In this document: one piece after another, positions 54,701 through 63,902 of the stretch | Layout of the letters: each line of letters opens with the position of its first letter | Numbering within the stretch: position 1 is the first letter of the stretch | Origin: Porphyromonas sp. COT-290 OH3588 | Lineage (GTDB): Bacteria > Bacteroidota > Bacteroidia > Bacteroidales > Porphyromonadaceae | NCBI RefSeq assembly: GCF_000769075.1 | Contig: NZ_JRFC01000038.1 | Location: forward strand, 36,949-100,948 | Reading direction: 5' to 3' | DNA: 64,000 bases | Position numbers and translations under genes: made by a program | The notes under the pieces: generated by a model | Told to the model about the DNA's origin: nothing | Database searches by the model: none | Seen by the model: the letters and a program-made list of their open reading frames with translations, nothing else

Positions 54701-55737
54701 ACCGCAAGACGGGGCAGTTCATCGAGATACATCAGAGCAAGGTGATTGACCAGTTCGTGAGCTTCCCCAAGCCTCAGACAATGGGCAATAGGGAAGATGT
54801 ACGGTGGGCAGCACTGACTGACGGCTCTGGAGCAGGTCTACTCTTCGTCGCAGGCGACAAGATGAGCACCTCTGCTCTCCCTTGGTCGGCTCTAGAGCTT
54901 ACCAAGGCACCACACCCACACGAGCTCCCCAGTGCAGGCGATACCCACTTGCATCTAGACGCTAGCGTCAATGGGCTCGGAGGTTTTAGCTGTGGCCAAG
55001 GGCCTCCCCTCAAGCACTGCCAGTCGTTCGCCACACCACAGAGCTTCAGCTTCGCCATCAGGCCTCTGCAGTCGGCTGACGAGATCTTCAACAAGGCTCA
55101 GATACAGCTCTCGGGCGATCGTCTTCCTCTACTCGCTCGTGATCTGCAAGGACGTGTTCAGATCAAGGAGCAGCAGGCGGGCAAGCTGATGTACTCGATC
55201 GACAAGGGTAAGCCCCAAGCATATACGGACCCAGTGGATCTTGCCCAAGGAGGCAATACCAAGATCTGGTACGCAGACAATCCCAAGCTCTACGCCCTAA
55301 GCCAATACCCCAAGCTAGCCACTCAGCTCAGCGTGCTATTCGTCAGCAGCGAGGAGGTACATCAGGGTTTCGACGCAGGCAAGCTCCTAGACGGCGATCC
55401 CAACACGATTTGGCACTCAACCTATACGGTAACGGTGGGTAAGTTCCCCCACTGGATAGACTTCGATGCACATACGCCCGTTGTGCTCAAGGGCTTCCAT
55501 TGGCTACCCCGCAAGCACTACGTCAATGGCGACATCAAGGACTACAGCCTATCGGTCAGCCTAGACGCCAAAGAGTGGCGAGAGGTGGCAAGAGGGAGCT
55601 TCGACGAGGACAAGACACTCAAGAAGGTTATGCTGGATAAGCCTGTGAAGGCACGCTATATCCGCTTCACTTGCCTGAGCGCACACAACGGTCAGGATTC
55701 AGCGGCAGCAGCCGAGTTCAAAGTCATCACCGACTAG
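51727..55737 (+). CDS. Secreted beta-galactosidase (GH2) with C-terminal discoidin-like domain
   Basis: 1336 residues. Signal peptide about 1-20. The GH2 sugar-binding domain (about 60-265), Ig-like domain, TIM barrel (about 400-690) and beta-galactosidase small-chain domain (about 860-1090) follow the LacZ order. The acid/base is Glu534 in WSLGNEAGPG and the nucleophile is Glu597 in PFHISEYAHSMGN. After a linker, residues about 1200-1336 form an F5/8 type C-like carbohydrate-binding domain (FDAGKLLDGDPNTIWHSTY, near-C-terminal ARYIRFTCLSAHNGQDSA). It would release galactose from extracellular or periplasmic galactosides for the SusC/D pair downstream. Confidence 0.93.
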   Translation: MRKATLIVLCIAIALPALASIPPPLRGFSYQQEVAPTGREWENPEAYALNKEQPRAHFFSFASVASAARVLPEHSEYYLSLDGIWQFHWVGNPSERPVDFYKTNFDASSWAKVPVPMCWNVYGLQKDGRQKYGTPIYVNQPAIFYHERKIDDWRGGVMRTPPTDWTTYKHRNEVGSYRRTFTVPQAWDGHEIYINFDGVDSFFYLWINGQYVGFSKNSRNLAAFDITSYLRRGENLVAVEVYRSSDGSFLETQDMFRLPGIIRSVSLTAKPKLHIRDLQVIPNLDEQYRHGELNITAELRNHTGRGIKPHSIDYWLYALPLYSDQATLVREAHAHSSINKLETGGSERYRTTLKLEYPKLWSAEAPYRYVLVAELKNAKGQTTEIVSTYTGFREVEIKDTKAEDDEFGLAGRYFYINGRPTKLKGVNRHETHPTTGHVLTYEQMEQEVMLMKRANINHVRNSHYPTHPYFYYLCDKYGIYLEDEANIESHLYYYGKESLSHVPEFEAAHINRMLEMVRANINSPSIVIWSLGNEAGPGKTFVKCYDQTKLIDTSRPIQYERNNDIVDMGSNQYPSISWVRDAVKGGYNIKYPFHISEYAHSMGNAVGGLQDYWEAIESTNFFCGGAIWDWVDQSLYNYTPEGLRYMAYGGDFGDKPNDGMFVMNGIIFADRTPKPQYYEVQKVYQYIGIEAEDIRSGRVQIFNKNYYTDLSAYELHWSLWEGGLSVQRGSLPMPKVAPRTKAKATIPFRLNLLKPQHEYFLKVECKLKEDMPWAKAGFTQAREQLLVQSPSHRQTLAEVAGGATLKLISQPSPTVVGRNFEVAFDAQQGTIHKLTYDGQTMIEAGNGPKLSTFRAPCDNDIWAWGAWGNHGLHNLKHRVLHTSSYLRADGAAVVVFGVESQAPNAAKLYDRRASGRYQVEEQTDKPFSEEDFKINTNQVWTVYPDGSIELQSNITSNLESLALGRLGFEVIVPKRYDTYSYYGRGPINNYSDRKTGQFIEIHQSKVIDQFVSFPKPQTMGNREDVRWAALTDGSGAGLLFVAGDKMSTSALPWSALELTKAPHPHELPSAGDTHLHLDASVNGLGGFSCGQGPPLKHCQSFATPQSFSFAIRPLQSADEIFNKAQIQLSGDRLPLLARDLQGRVQIKEQQAGKLMYSIDKGKPQAYTDPVDLAQGGNTKIWYADNPKLYALSQYPKLATQLSVLFVSSEEVHQGFDAGKLLDGDPNTIWHSTYTVTVGKFPHWIDFDAHTPVVLKGFHWLPRKHYVNGDIKDYSLSVSLDAKEWREVARGSFDEDKTLKKVMLDKPVKARYIRFTCLSAHNGQDSAAAAEFKVITD

Positions 55738-55757
55738 AGCTACCCAGTAACCAACTT

Positions 55758-55814
55758 AATACCCCAAGGGGGAGCAGCAGAAGTATACAGCCTGCTACTC
55801 CCCCTTGGGGTATT
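55758..55814 (+). terminator. Intrinsic terminator after the GH2 gene
   Basis: A 22-bp stem with one mismatch: AATACCCCAAGGGGGAG... (55758 on) with ...CTCCCCCTTGGGGTATT (ending 55814). It separates GH2 from susC transcription. Confidence 0.85.
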
Positions 55815-55906
55815 CCAGTATATGTGTTATCAAAACTCACATGGATCCATGATAGACAATCTTAGAATAGGATTTGATCAAACCAACACCTTAAATATAT
55901 AGTCCA

Positions 55907-55936
55907 TTGCCAGCATCATAAATTTACGTAAGTTTG
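55907..55936 (+). promoter_or_regulatory. Promoter of the susC-susD pair
   Basis: TTG (55907-55909), an exact 19-bp spacer and TAAGTTTG (55929-55936), the housekeeping consensus. The predicted leader is about 66 nt. Confidence 0.75.
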
Positions 55937-56008
55937 TGTTATATTTTCAGCAATTATTAACATAGGCAGAAATAACTCATATTAATTACGCTAATAAAAG
56001 AATAGCTT

Positions 56009-59000
56009 ATGAGAACATTTTTACGAAATGTAGGAGCTAAATCGGATCACTTTAAGTTCATGCTCCTAGTTTTTCTATTAGGTTGCAGCTACATCACTCA
56101 GGTTTGGGCACAGAGCCGACAAGTCTCTGGTGTCGTCCTCGATAGCAAGACCAAGGAGTCGATCATCGGAGCCTCGGTCTATGTAGTAGGAACGACTAGT
56201 GGCGTGCAGACCGACTTAGATGGCAAGTTTACCCTCACCGTAGACGCCAAGAGTCGCCTCAAAATCTCGTACATCGGCTACACTGAGCAGATTATTGCGG
56301 CATCTTCCTTTGGCAATCAGCCACTCCAAATCTTACTAGTTGAGGCGTCTTCGGTACTTGACGAGGTCGTGGTAACGGCCTACGGCGGTCGTCAGCTACG
56401 CACTAAGCTCACCAACTCAATCGCCAAAGTGGACAAAGAAGTCCTCAAGCAGGGGATGTTCGCCAACCCAGCGCAGGCACTATCGGGTGCTATCGCAGGG
56501 CTGAGGGTGGCGCAGACCTCGGGCGACCCAGGCGCTACGCCCTCTATCGTACTGCGTGGTGGTACGGACTTCAACGGAGGTGGCTCGCCTCTTATCCTAG
56601 TTGATGGTCAGGTGCGCCCTAGTATGAGCGACATTAACCCCAGTGACATTGAGTCTATGGAGGTGCTCAAGGATGCTGGTGCTACTGCTATCTACGGTGC
56701 TCGCGCCAATAACGGAGTAATCCTCATCACCACCAAGCGCGGTCGAAGTGGTCACTCCGAGATCACATTCAGCTCCAAGCTCGGAATGAATTACTTTCAT
56801 AGTGGATATGATTTCCTAAACGCCCGCGACTACATCCATTGGATGCGCACGGCCTATGTAAATGGTAATACAGCTGCTTGGACGGATGCACGAGGGAATA
56901 AACTGACTCACCCAGATGGGTCTGCCATCAAGAGCCTAGCTAATATCAATGCGCTAGACCAAGCACAGCCATTCGGTACGGGGAACAAATACTTCGACAA
57001 GGACGGCAAAACGCCTCTCGACGGCAACGTAGCCAACAACGCTATTTGGAGCCCGATGGAGTACTCAGACGAATTAGCCTTCCTACTCAATCAAGGCTGG
57101 CAACGGATGGACGACCCAGCAGGTCGTGCCAAAAATGGGATTATCTTCAACGAAAATCGTCTACAAGACTTCAATCTCCAGTCGCCAGCTCTATCACAAG
57201 ACTATAACCTGAGCATGCGTGGAGGTAACGATCGGGGCAGCTATTACTCGGGTCTAGGCTACAACCACAGCAAAGGCTCGGTCTATGGCAACTGGTATCA
57301 GCGTATGTCTTTTATCATCAACGCCGACTACAAAATCAAGCCTTGGCTCAAGTCGGAGTCTAGCTTCAACTTCACAGATGCCAAGTGGTATGGCCTCTCC
57401 GATAAGACTAACGTAGTCAATTACTTTAGCCGTGGTTTCTCTGTCCCTCCCACATTCCGAGGTTACAATGCCAAGGGAGAGCAGTTGCTAGGTGTAAACT
57501 CGGGCGATGGTAACCAGAGGTTCAACCATGACAAGTTTATTCGTGACAACAACACAACTAAGTTCACACTCAATCAAGCGTTCACGATCAACTTCCTCAA
57601 GGACATTTCACTCAAGCTCAATGGTATCTGGTATTACTCCGATGGCAAATACGAATCCTTCGACAAGGACTATCTAGACAAACCGAATGTTTGGAACAAA
57701 GCCCGCAATAGCTCTGCCTCCTTTGAGCGTACTCTAGACCAGACTTACAATGCAGTGCTCAACTACCGCACACAAATACAAGAGCACAATCTCGATGCGA
57801 TGGCAGGCTTCGAGTTCTACGACTCTTATACCAAGGGCTTCTCCGCTTCGGGCTCTGGAGCCCCTACGGACGACTTTATGGATCTTGGCCTAACTCTATC
57901 GGAGAAAGATAAGCGAGGTATCGACTCTTGGCACATCCGCAGCCGTATTATGTCTTTCTTCGGGCGCTTGAACTACGACTACAAGTCCAAGTATCTACTC
58001 TCTTTGGTCGTTCGCCGAGATGGTTACTCTCGCCTAGCCAAAGAAAATCGCTGGGGTACTTTCCCCGGAATGTCGGCCGGTTGGGTCTTCAGCAAAGAAG
58101 ACTTCATGCAGAGCTACAAGGATATTCTCTCCTTCGGTAAGCTGCGTATGAGCTTCGGTCTCAACGGCAACGTTAATCCCTCCCACGTAAAGCCCTATAC
58201 AGTGCAAGGAGCTTATAGTGCTCTCAAATACAACGGACAGGTCGGCTTCCTACTCTCGGAGCTACCCAACCCTTATCTTGAATGGGAGAAGTCACGCACC
58301 TTCGAGATCGGTGCCGATCTTGGCTTCCTCAACAACCGAATCAACGCCAACATCACCTACTACGACCGCCTGACGATTGACAAATTCGCAGATATAACAA
58401 TTCCATCGGTCTCTGGGATCAACACAAGTAAATCCAACAATGGGGAATTCCTCAACCGAGGCCTAGAGTTTGAGCTAGCTTTCCGCATCATTGACACGAA
58501 AGACTTCAAGTGGCGTTTGGGCTGGAATGGAGCCTATAACCGTAGCACAATCATCAAGCTACCAGACAACAAGAAGATACGCAATCAGCAGAATGCTTTC
58601 GAGGTTTACTCTGGCAAAGACCAAACAGATAAAATTTGGGTAGGCGGCTATCAAGAAGGACAGACTCCGGGCGATCTCTACACTTACGAAGCTCTAGGTA
58701 TCTACCAGAGCGAAGACGAAATCCCCGCAGGGCTAATCGACATCTCTGGTCGCTCGCCTCTCTATGGCGGTAAGGAAGGCTACGACAAGCTAGACCCAGC
58801 ACAGAAAAAGAACTCACTCCCCATACGTCCCGGCGACATTCGCTGGAGAGATGTCAATGGTGACGGCAAGATCGACCAGTTTGACAAGGTAAAGGTGGGC
58901 AATAGTACACCTAAGTGGACTGGCGGCTTCAATACATCCTTTAGCTGGAAGGGGCTAACGCTATCGGCTCGATTCGACTACGCCCTTGGCTTCACAATCA

Positions 59001-59395
59001 TTGATACCAAAACGCCTTGGATCATGGGGGCTGCTCAGGGGACGTTCAACACCATCAAGGAGAGCCAAGACACTTGGTCTGTAAACAACCGTGACGCCAA
59101 ATATCCACAAGCTGTTTGGGCAGACTTCCTCGGCAAGGACAACTACCGCACCTCTACACTCTTCACTTACAGGGGCGACTACCTATCCTTCAGAGAGGTT
59201 ACCCTATCCTATCAGCTACCTAAGGCTTGGATCAAGAAGCTCCAGCTAGAAAATTTAGAGCTATCGGTAACGGGGCAGAATCTGGGCTACTGGACGCAGA
59301 GCAAGCACATCTTCTCGCCTGAGCAGGGCGGCAGCAACAATGGAGGCTATCCATTGCCTCGCATCGTCATCTTCGGAGCTAATCTTACTTTGTAA
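56009..59395 (+). CDS. SusC/RagA-type TonB-linked outer-membrane protein
   Basis: 1128 residues. Signal segment about 18-35. A CarboxypepD_reg-like domain (about 38-120, SGVVLDSKTKESIIGASVYV), the DEVVVTAYG plug entry (TonB-box-like), a plug with the SusC signature SMEVLKDAGATAIYGARANN and VILITTKRG, then a large barrel ending VIFGANLTL. With SusD it imports glycans or peptides using ExbBD-TonB. The GH2 gene upstream suggests a beta-galactoside. Confidence 0.95.
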   Translation: MRTFLRNVGAKSDHFKFMLLVFLLGCSYITQVWAQSRQVSGVVLDSKTKESIIGASVYVVGTTSGVQTDLDGKFTLTVDAKSRLKISYIGYTEQIIAASSFGNQPLQILLVEASSVLDEVVVTAYGGRQLRTKLTNSIAKVDKEVLKQGMFANPAQALSGAIAGLRVAQTSGDPGATPSIVLRGGTDFNGGGSPLILVDGQVRPSMSDINPSDIESMEVLKDAGATAIYGARANNGVILITTKRGRSGHSEITFSSKLGMNYFHSGYDFLNARDYIHWMRTAYVNGNTAAWTDARGNKLTHPDGSAIKSLANINALDQAQPFGTGNKYFDKDGKTPLDGNVANNAIWSPMEYSDELAFLLNQGWQRMDDPAGRAKNGIIFNENRLQDFNLQSPALSQDYNLSMRGGNDRGSYYSGLGYNHSKGSVYGNWYQRMSFIINADYKIKPWLKSESSFNFTDAKWYGLSDKTNVVNYFSRGFSVPPTFRGYNAKGEQLLGVNSGDGNQRFNHDKFIRDNNTTKFTLNQAFTINFLKDISLKLNGIWYYSDGKYESFDKDYLDKPNVWNKARNSSASFERTLDQTYNAVLNYRTQIQEHNLDAMAGFEFYDSYTKGFSASGSGAPTDDFMDLGLTLSEKDKRGIDSWHIRSRIMSFFGRLNYDYKSKYLLSLVVRRDGYSRLAKENRWGTFPGMSAGWVFSKEDFMQSYKDILSFGKLRMSFGLNGNVNPSHVKPYTVQGAYSALKYNGQVGFLLSELPNPYLEWEKSRTFEIGADLGFLNNRINANITYYDRLTIDKFADITIPSVSGINTSKSNNGEFLNRGLEFELAFRIIDTKDFKWRLGWNGAYNRSTIIKLPDNKKIRNQQNAFEVYSGKDQTDKIWVGGYQEGQTPGDLYTYEALGIYQSEDEIPAGLIDISGRSPLYGGKEGYDKLDPAQKKNSLPIRPGDIRWRDVNGDGKIDQFDKVKVGNSTPKWTGGFNTSFSWKGLTLSARFDYALGFTIIDTKTPWIMGAAQGTFNTIKESQDTWSVNNRDAKYPQAVWADFLGKDNYRTSTLFTYRGDYLSFREVTLSYQLPKAWIKKLQLENLELSVTGQNLGYWTQSKHIFSPEQGGSNNGGYPLPRIVIFGANLTL

Positions 59396-59419
59396 TCATT
59401 TCATCAAGTCATCAGAAAT

Positions 59420-60991
59420 ATGAAAAAGCTAATATATAAGTTGGTCATAGCCGCCTCCATACTCGGTGGTACTACATCCTGCGACTCACTAGATTTGTCA
59501 CCCGAAGACTTCTACGGCAGTGGCAACTACTGGAAGAACGAAGCTCATGCCAATAGCTATCTCATCGGGCTACATAAACAGTTTAGAGATAATGCTGGTA
59601 TGTTCATCCACCTCGGGGAGAAACGTGGCGGCACGATGATGAGCTCAACGTCTATCTACGGGACTGTCCTGCACGACTCTGACCTCATCCTCAACAATAT
59701 CGACAAGGATCGCACACATGTGGCGAACTTCCAGAATCTATACTCCACCTCTATCCTGCAGCTCAACCACTACATCGACCAAGTGAGCAAGGCTTCGTAC
59801 CTATCGGAAGAGAAGAAGAATGCCCTACTTGCCCCAGCATACGGCATGCGTGCGATGTACTACTTCACACTCTTCCGTACCTTCGGCGGTGTACCCATCA
59901 TCACCGAGCCCAAAGTGCTCAACGAGAAGATAGACATCAAGAACTTCTACATCCCTCGTGCCTCTTCGGAGGAGACTATGGCTTTCATCAAGTCCGACAT
60001 CAACAAGAGCGAGGAGATGTATGGCACGGATGCTATCAGGCAAACGTACAATAAAGCGAATTGGTCGAAAGCTGCTACTCTGATGCTCAAGGCTGAGATA
60101 TATCTCTGGGCAGCCAAAGTAAAACTCTCGGACTTCGAACCCAAGGGCGAGTCCGATCTGCACGTCGCCAAGAGTGCTCTTGAGGGCATTATGGGTAAAT
60201 TCAGTCTCGAAGACAAGTTCGCCGATGTTCATAGCACGAAAAACAAGGAGAACAAAGAGATCATCTTCGCCGTAAGATATGCCGATGGAGAAGCGGGCAA
60301 TTCCTTCCAGAGCTACTTCGTCGCCTACAACCTCTTCCTAGACGTGGTCTATGACAAAGACGGCAAGCTCATCAAGACCGACCCATTTAACCTCAAGGGC
60401 GGGTCGGGGCCACTCTTCCGTCAGTACAAGAAGGAGCTCTGGGCTTCGTATGACCCAGAAGACACACGTCGCGATGCAACCTTCTACGAAGCCTACAAGG
60501 CTCAAGAGCTTGGGTTCGAGAATCTAGGCATCATCATGTGCAAGTTCACTGGGAGCATCAATACCACTGGCAACCACGTCTGGGACAACGACCTAGTCAT
60601 CTACCGCTATGCCGATGCTCTACTGATGATGGCCGAGGTGGAGAATGGTCTAGGCAACTCACCTGCCGACTACATCAACCAAGTGCGTAAGCGTGCCTAT
60701 GGAGACAACTATGCCAAGCACGCCTACAAGGGCGGAGACTATGCCGAGAATGAGCTAGAGATCCTACACGAGCGCGACAAAGAATTCGTAGCCGAGGGCA
60801 AACGCTGGTTCGACCTCGTGCGTATGCGCGATGCCAACAAGGAGTCCCTTGCCTTCTCTCCCAAGGCGAACTATTCGGATAAAAAAGAGCCTGTCCTCTC
60901 GCTCACGGAAGAGAAGCACAAACTCCTCTGGCCTATCGACAAGAATACGCTCACACTTAACTCAGCCTTGAACCAAACCCCGGGCTATTAG
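59420..60991 (+). CDS. SusD/RagB-type nutrient-binding lipoprotein
   Basis: 523 residues. A lipoprotein signal (ASILGGTTSCDSLDLSP, lipid Cys near 21) places it on the outer surface. TPR-like helices include YGMRAMYYFTLFRTFGGVP, typical of SusD, and LHERDKEFVAEGKRWFDLVR near the end. It caps the SusC barrel and binds ligand. It lies 24 bp after susC. A strong terminator follows. Confidence 0.95.
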   Translation: MKKLIYKLVIAASILGGTTSCDSLDLSPEDFYGSGNYWKNEAHANSYLIGLHKQFRDNAGMFIHLGEKRGGTMMSSTSIYGTVLHDSDLILNNIDKDRTHVANFQNLYSTSILQLNHYIDQVSKASYLSEEKKNALLAPAYGMRAMYYFTLFRTFGGVPIITEPKVLNEKIDIKNFYIPRASSEETMAFIKSDINKSEEMYGTDAIRQTYNKANWSKAATLMLKAEIYLWAAKVKLSDFEPKGESDLHVAKSALEGIMGKFSLEDKFADVHSTKNKENKEIIFAVRYADGEAGNSFQSYFVAYNLFLDVVYDKDGKLIKTDPFNLKGGSGPLFRQYKKELWASYDPEDTRRDATFYEAYKAQELGFENLGIIMCKFTGSINTTGNHVWDNDLVIYRYADALLMMAEVENGLGNSPADYINQVRKRAYGDNYAKHAYKGGDYAENELEILHERDKEFVAEGKRWFDLVRMRDANKESLAFSPKANYSDKKEPVLSLTEEKHKLLWPIDKNTLTLNSALNQTPGY

Positions 60992-61015
60992 TGTAGAGTA
61001 GAGTCTAGCACCTAA

Positions 61016-61060
61016 TGAATTAGCCCCAGCCGAGCGAATTGCTCGGCCGGGGCTAATTCA
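61016..61060. terminator. Bidirectional terminator between susD and carbonic anhydrase
   Basis: A 20-bp stem with one mismatch (61016-61035 with 61041-61060), loop GAATT, flanked by A/T-rich sequence on both sides. Confidence 0.9.
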
Positions 61061-61080
61061 TTTATCTAAAATTACTCTCT

Positions 61081-61698
61081 CTAGTGATAATCTAGGAAGT
61101 GTACTTCGCCCGTGGAGAGGCTATAGATCGCACCATATATGCGTATGGCACCCTCCTGCTCCATCTGGGTGAGTATTTGGCTCTCATGCCTGATTTCCTC
61201 AATCGTCATACGCACATTCTGTAGCGCAACAGCATCGGCAAAGGCCTTATTTCGGTGCACACGTGGCCCCATATATTCCGTATGCTCGATGACGGGTCTT
61301 AGCTTGTCCATAATATGGGTAATGTGTCCCAGCTCCACCCCCTTGATTGCCGCCTTAACCGCTCCGCAGTCCTCATGCCCCATCACTACCACGAGCTTGG
61401 CTCCAGCCACCTTGCAAGCGAACTCAATGCTCCCGAGCATGTGCTTGTAGACGACATTGCCAGCAATACGGCTAACAAACAAATCACCTACTCCTCGATC
61501 GAAGATATACTCTACTGGCACACGGCTATCAATGCATGAGAGAATAATGGCCTCGGGGTACTGCTCCTCAAGCGACTCTCGCATCTGCGAGCGAAAGTCC
61601 CTAGGCGTGTGTACACCTGCCATGTATCTGAGGTTACCAGCCTTGAGGCTCTCTAGTACGCCCTCGGGAGTTAGTTGTTGCTGCTCTTCTTTTGTCAA
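61081..61698 (-). CDS. Beta-class carbonic anhydrase
   Basis: 205 residues. Zinc ligands Cys55, His108 and Cys111 and the Asp57-Arg59 dyad are visible in LSCIDSRVPVEYIF and VVMGHEDCGAVKAAI. It hydrates CO2 to bicarbonate in the cytoplasm. The start is a TTG at 61698: an in-frame TAG lies five codons upstream and the next Met (residue 26) would cut into the conserved N-terminal helices. It is 21 bp after cmk in the same direction. Confidence 0.93.
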   Translation of the reverse strand: MTKEEQQQLTPEGVLESLKAGNLRYMAGVHTPRDFRSQMRESLEEQYPEAIILSCIDSRVPVEYIFDRGVGDLFVSRIAGNVVYKHMLGSIEFACKVAGAKLVVVMGHEDCGAVKAAIKGVELGHITHIMDKLRPVIEHTEYMGPRVHRNKAFADAVALQNVRMTIEEIRHESQILTQMEQEGAIRIYGAIYSLSTGEVHFLDYH

Positions 61699-61719
61699 TG
61701 TGTTATTAGTCTAGGGCAT

Positions 61720-62418
61720 TTAGCCAAGGCGCTCGACGGCTTGGGCAAATAATTCACTCAGCTTTTGGCTCTGTTGCTGATGCGTTAGATGTGTATTATC
61801 GAGCACTACTGCGTCCTCTGCCTGACGCAACGGCGAAACAGCTCGATGGCTATCGGCATAGTCACGGCTCTCCACGTTGGCCAGCACCTCCTCTAGCGTG
61901 GTCATGTTATCTCCTTTCTCTCGCAACTCTAGTAGCCGACGCTGGGCTCTAACCTTGGGGTCTGCTGTTACAAATATCTTGAGCTCTGCCTCGGGAAATA
62001 CGTTCGTGCCAATATCACGCCCGTCCATCACGACGCCCTTACTCGCTCCCATGCGCTGCTGCTCTTTGGTGAGAGCTTCACGCACAGCAGGTATTGCACT
62101 AATGGGGCTGACGAAATTGGACACACGCATCGTACGTATCTCTTGCTCCACTCGTTCGTCCCCTAGGTATAGCTCTGGTAGTCCATCAGCATTTAGCCGG
62201 AAGCTCAGACGTAGCTGAGGGAGTAGAGCCTCTAGACCCACCTCATCGATGTGCTCTGCGTCGATGAGCCCTGCACGCAGAGCCGCCAGAGTGACGCCTC
62301 GGTACATAGCACCAGTGTCTATATAGATGTAGCCAACCTCACGTGCTAGGGCTTTGGCCATGGTGCTCTTGCCGCAAGAGCTGTGTCCGTCTATCGCTAC
62401 GATGATCTTTTTATCCAT
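61720..62418 (-). CDS. cmk: Cytidylate kinase
   Basis: Phosphorylates CMP/dCMP with ATP. The 232-residue protein has the P-loop [10 protein letters not shown] (10-19), [13 protein letters not shown], and [20 protein letters not shown] with the conserved Asp and Arg. ispH, often beside cmk in this group, is not here; carbonic anhydrase follows instead. A -7 box (minus-strand TACATTTG, 62470-62463) lies 45 bp before ATG, with a TTG 21 bp upstream. Confidence 0.95.
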   Translation of the reverse strand: MDKKIIVAIDGHSSCGKSTMAKALAREVGYIYIDTGAMYRGVTLAALRAGLIDAEHIDEVGLEALLPQLRLSFRLNADGLPELYLGDERVEQEIRTMRVSNFVSPISAIPAVREALTKEQQRMGASKGVVMDGRDIGTNVFPEAELKIFVTADPKVRAQRRLLELREKGDNMTTLEEVLANVESRDYADSHRAVSPLRQAEDAVVLDNTHLTHQQQSQKLSELFAQAVERLG

Positions 62419-62617
62419 ATTCTGAGCGTTGATATTGTTGCAAACAAGTTTATTTAGAAATACAAATGTACCTCAAATCTCGCCTTATTCCCAAGACTGA
62501 GCGAACAAAACTCTGAAAGCAGACAAGGACATGCCCACCAATATAGGCAATGAAAAGTGGAGTGCCTTATGCCAAACTCTATGCAGGCCTACAGACGCCA
62601 CACATCAGGGCAAAAAG

Positions 62618-62657
62618 AAGGCGGTGTAACGAGATTTATATCTCACTACACCGCCTT
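62618..62657 (-). terminator. Terminator of the tRNA-Lys pair
   Basis: An 18-bp stem (62618-62635 with 62640-62657) with two non-Watson-Crick positions, followed in the minus direction by CTTTTTG. It lies 5 bp beyond the second tRNA. Confidence 0.85.
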
Positions 62658-62662
62658 AAAAG

Positions 62663-62735
62663 TGACCCCGGTGGGGCTCGAACCCACGACCCAATGATTA
62701 AGAGTCATTTGCTCTACCAACTGAGCTACAGAGTC
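62663..62735 (-). tRNA. tRNA-Lys (anticodon CTT)
   Basis: 73-nt cloverleaf: acceptor GACTCTG with CGGGGTC, D-arm GCTCAGTTGGTAGAGC, anticodon stem AATGA/TCATT with loop CTCTTAA (anticodon CTT), and T-arm GTGGGTTCGAGCCCCAC. CCA is not encoded. Identical to the upstream copy at 62794. Confidence 0.97.
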
Positions 62736-62793
62736 TAAAGTGTGATCTATTACATTACTCAAAGCAAACGAGAGATGATCGCTACCCTCGCTG

Positions 62794-62866
62794 TGACCCC
62801 GGTGGGGCTCGAACCCACGACCCAATGATTAAGAGTCATTTGCTCTACCAACTGAGCTACAGAGTC
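62794..62866 (-). tRNA. tRNA-Lys (anticodon CTT), identical second copy
   Basis: Same 73 nt as the copy at 62663-62735, 58 bp upstream in transcription direction. First tRNA of the pair, 46 bp from its promoter box. Confidence 0.97.
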
Positions 62867-62912
62867 TAGAATAAAGTTGCTTTGAGTAGTGGCATCAACC
62901 ACAATTCGAGTG

Positions 62913-62942
62913 CAAAGGTAATACTAAATTCGATTTCTGCAA
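62913..62942 (-). promoter_or_regulatory. Promoter of the tRNA-Lys pair
   Basis: Minus strand: TTG (62942-62940), exact 19-bp spacer, TACCTTTG (62920-62913). Confidence 0.8.
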
Positions 62943-63029
62943 GAGCCTAGACCTACTTTCTCACTACACTCTATCAAAGTCAGGACAATAAGACAATTAA
63001 AAACAAGAACTTAGAAACAAGAAACAAAA

Positions 63030-63064
63030 ATGACGCATCAGCCATATTGGCCAATGCGTCATTC
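63030..63064 (-). terminator. Terminator of efp
   Basis: Hairpin built on TGACGCAT/ATGCGTCA with two mismatches higher in the stem, followed in the minus direction by TTTTTG. About 20 bp after the efp stop. Confidence 0.85.
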
Positions 63065-63083
63065 ATTATTTAGGCGGATAGCC

Positions 63084-63650
63084 TTATTCCTTGATGCGGC
63101 CGATGTACGAACCGTCACGAGTATCAATCTCGATCAACTCGCCCTCTGTGATGAATAGAGGCACACGCACCTCGGCACCAGTTTCTACAGTAGCAGGCTT
63201 GAGCGTGTTGGTAGCTGTATCCCCCTTGAGGCCGGGCTCTGTATAAGTCACACGTAGTACAACGTGAGCTGGTAGCTCACAAGTCAAGATCGTTTCGCTC
63301 TCTGCATGCACCATCGCTTCAACCATATCACCCTCTTTGAGGAACTGAACGCCATCAATAGCAGCCTCGGGGATAGAGATCTGCTCAAAGGTTTCTGGGT
63401 GCATGAAGTTCATGCCCATATCGTCTTTGTAGAGGAACTGGTAGGGACGACGCTCGATGCGTACTTCCTCCACACGTACACCACTATTCCAAGTCTTGTC
63501 TAGGACACGACCCGTAGCTACGTTCTTGAGTTTTGTGCGAACGAAAGCTGGGCCTTTACCCGGTTTAACGTGGAGGAACTCGGTGATGAAGTAGTACTGC
63601 CCATCAATGTCTAGACACATACCATTGCGAAAGTCTGCTGTTGTAGCCAT
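63084..63650 (-). CDS. efp: Elongation factor P
   Basis: 188 residues, three beta-barrel domains. The tip loop [14 protein letters not shown] carries Lys32, the position modified in many bacteria; no modification enzyme gene (epmA, ymfI, earP) is nearby. It rescues ribosomes stalled at polyproline. Transcribed alone from a consensus promoter to its own terminator. Confidence 0.97.
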   Translation of the reverse strand: MATTADFRNGMCLDIDGQYYFITEFLHVKPGKGPAFVRTKLKNVATGRVLDKTWNSGVRVEEVRIERRPYQFLYKDDMGMNFMHPETFEQISIPEAAIDGVQFLKEGDMVEAMVHAESETILTCELPAHVVLRVTYTEPGLKGDTATNTLKPATVETGAEVRVPLFITEGELIEIDTRDGSYIGRIKE

Positions 63651-63688
63651 ATTATTTACGTTACATTAATATTGAATTCTTGCGTCTA

Positions 63689-63718
63689 CAAAAATAGTCA
63701 TTCCGATTATGAATACAA
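63689..63718 (-). promoter_or_regulatory. Promoter of efp
   Basis: Minus strand: TTG (63718-63716), exact 19-bp spacer, TATTTTTG (63696-63689). The predicted leader is about 32 nt. Confidence 0.8.
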
Positions 63719-63902
63719 TAACTCCTACTAGCCCCACTGGAAATCTCAAATAACAGACTTAATTCGAGGCATTATACTACCCTAACCTCACCTTCGGCTG
63801 GCAACCTAGAGCAGGTTGAAGGGCGATCTTGATACGTTTCTGTATAATTATGCAAAAGAAACTCGGTGATATTTCTTACCCACAGCAAGAGTTATCTATT
63901 TT

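Noticed and set aside
62663..62866. tandem tRNA-Lys genes as an integration site of a mobile element
   Set aside because: The second copy is complete and separated by only 58 bp; no integrase or direct-repeat fragment of the 3' end is present.
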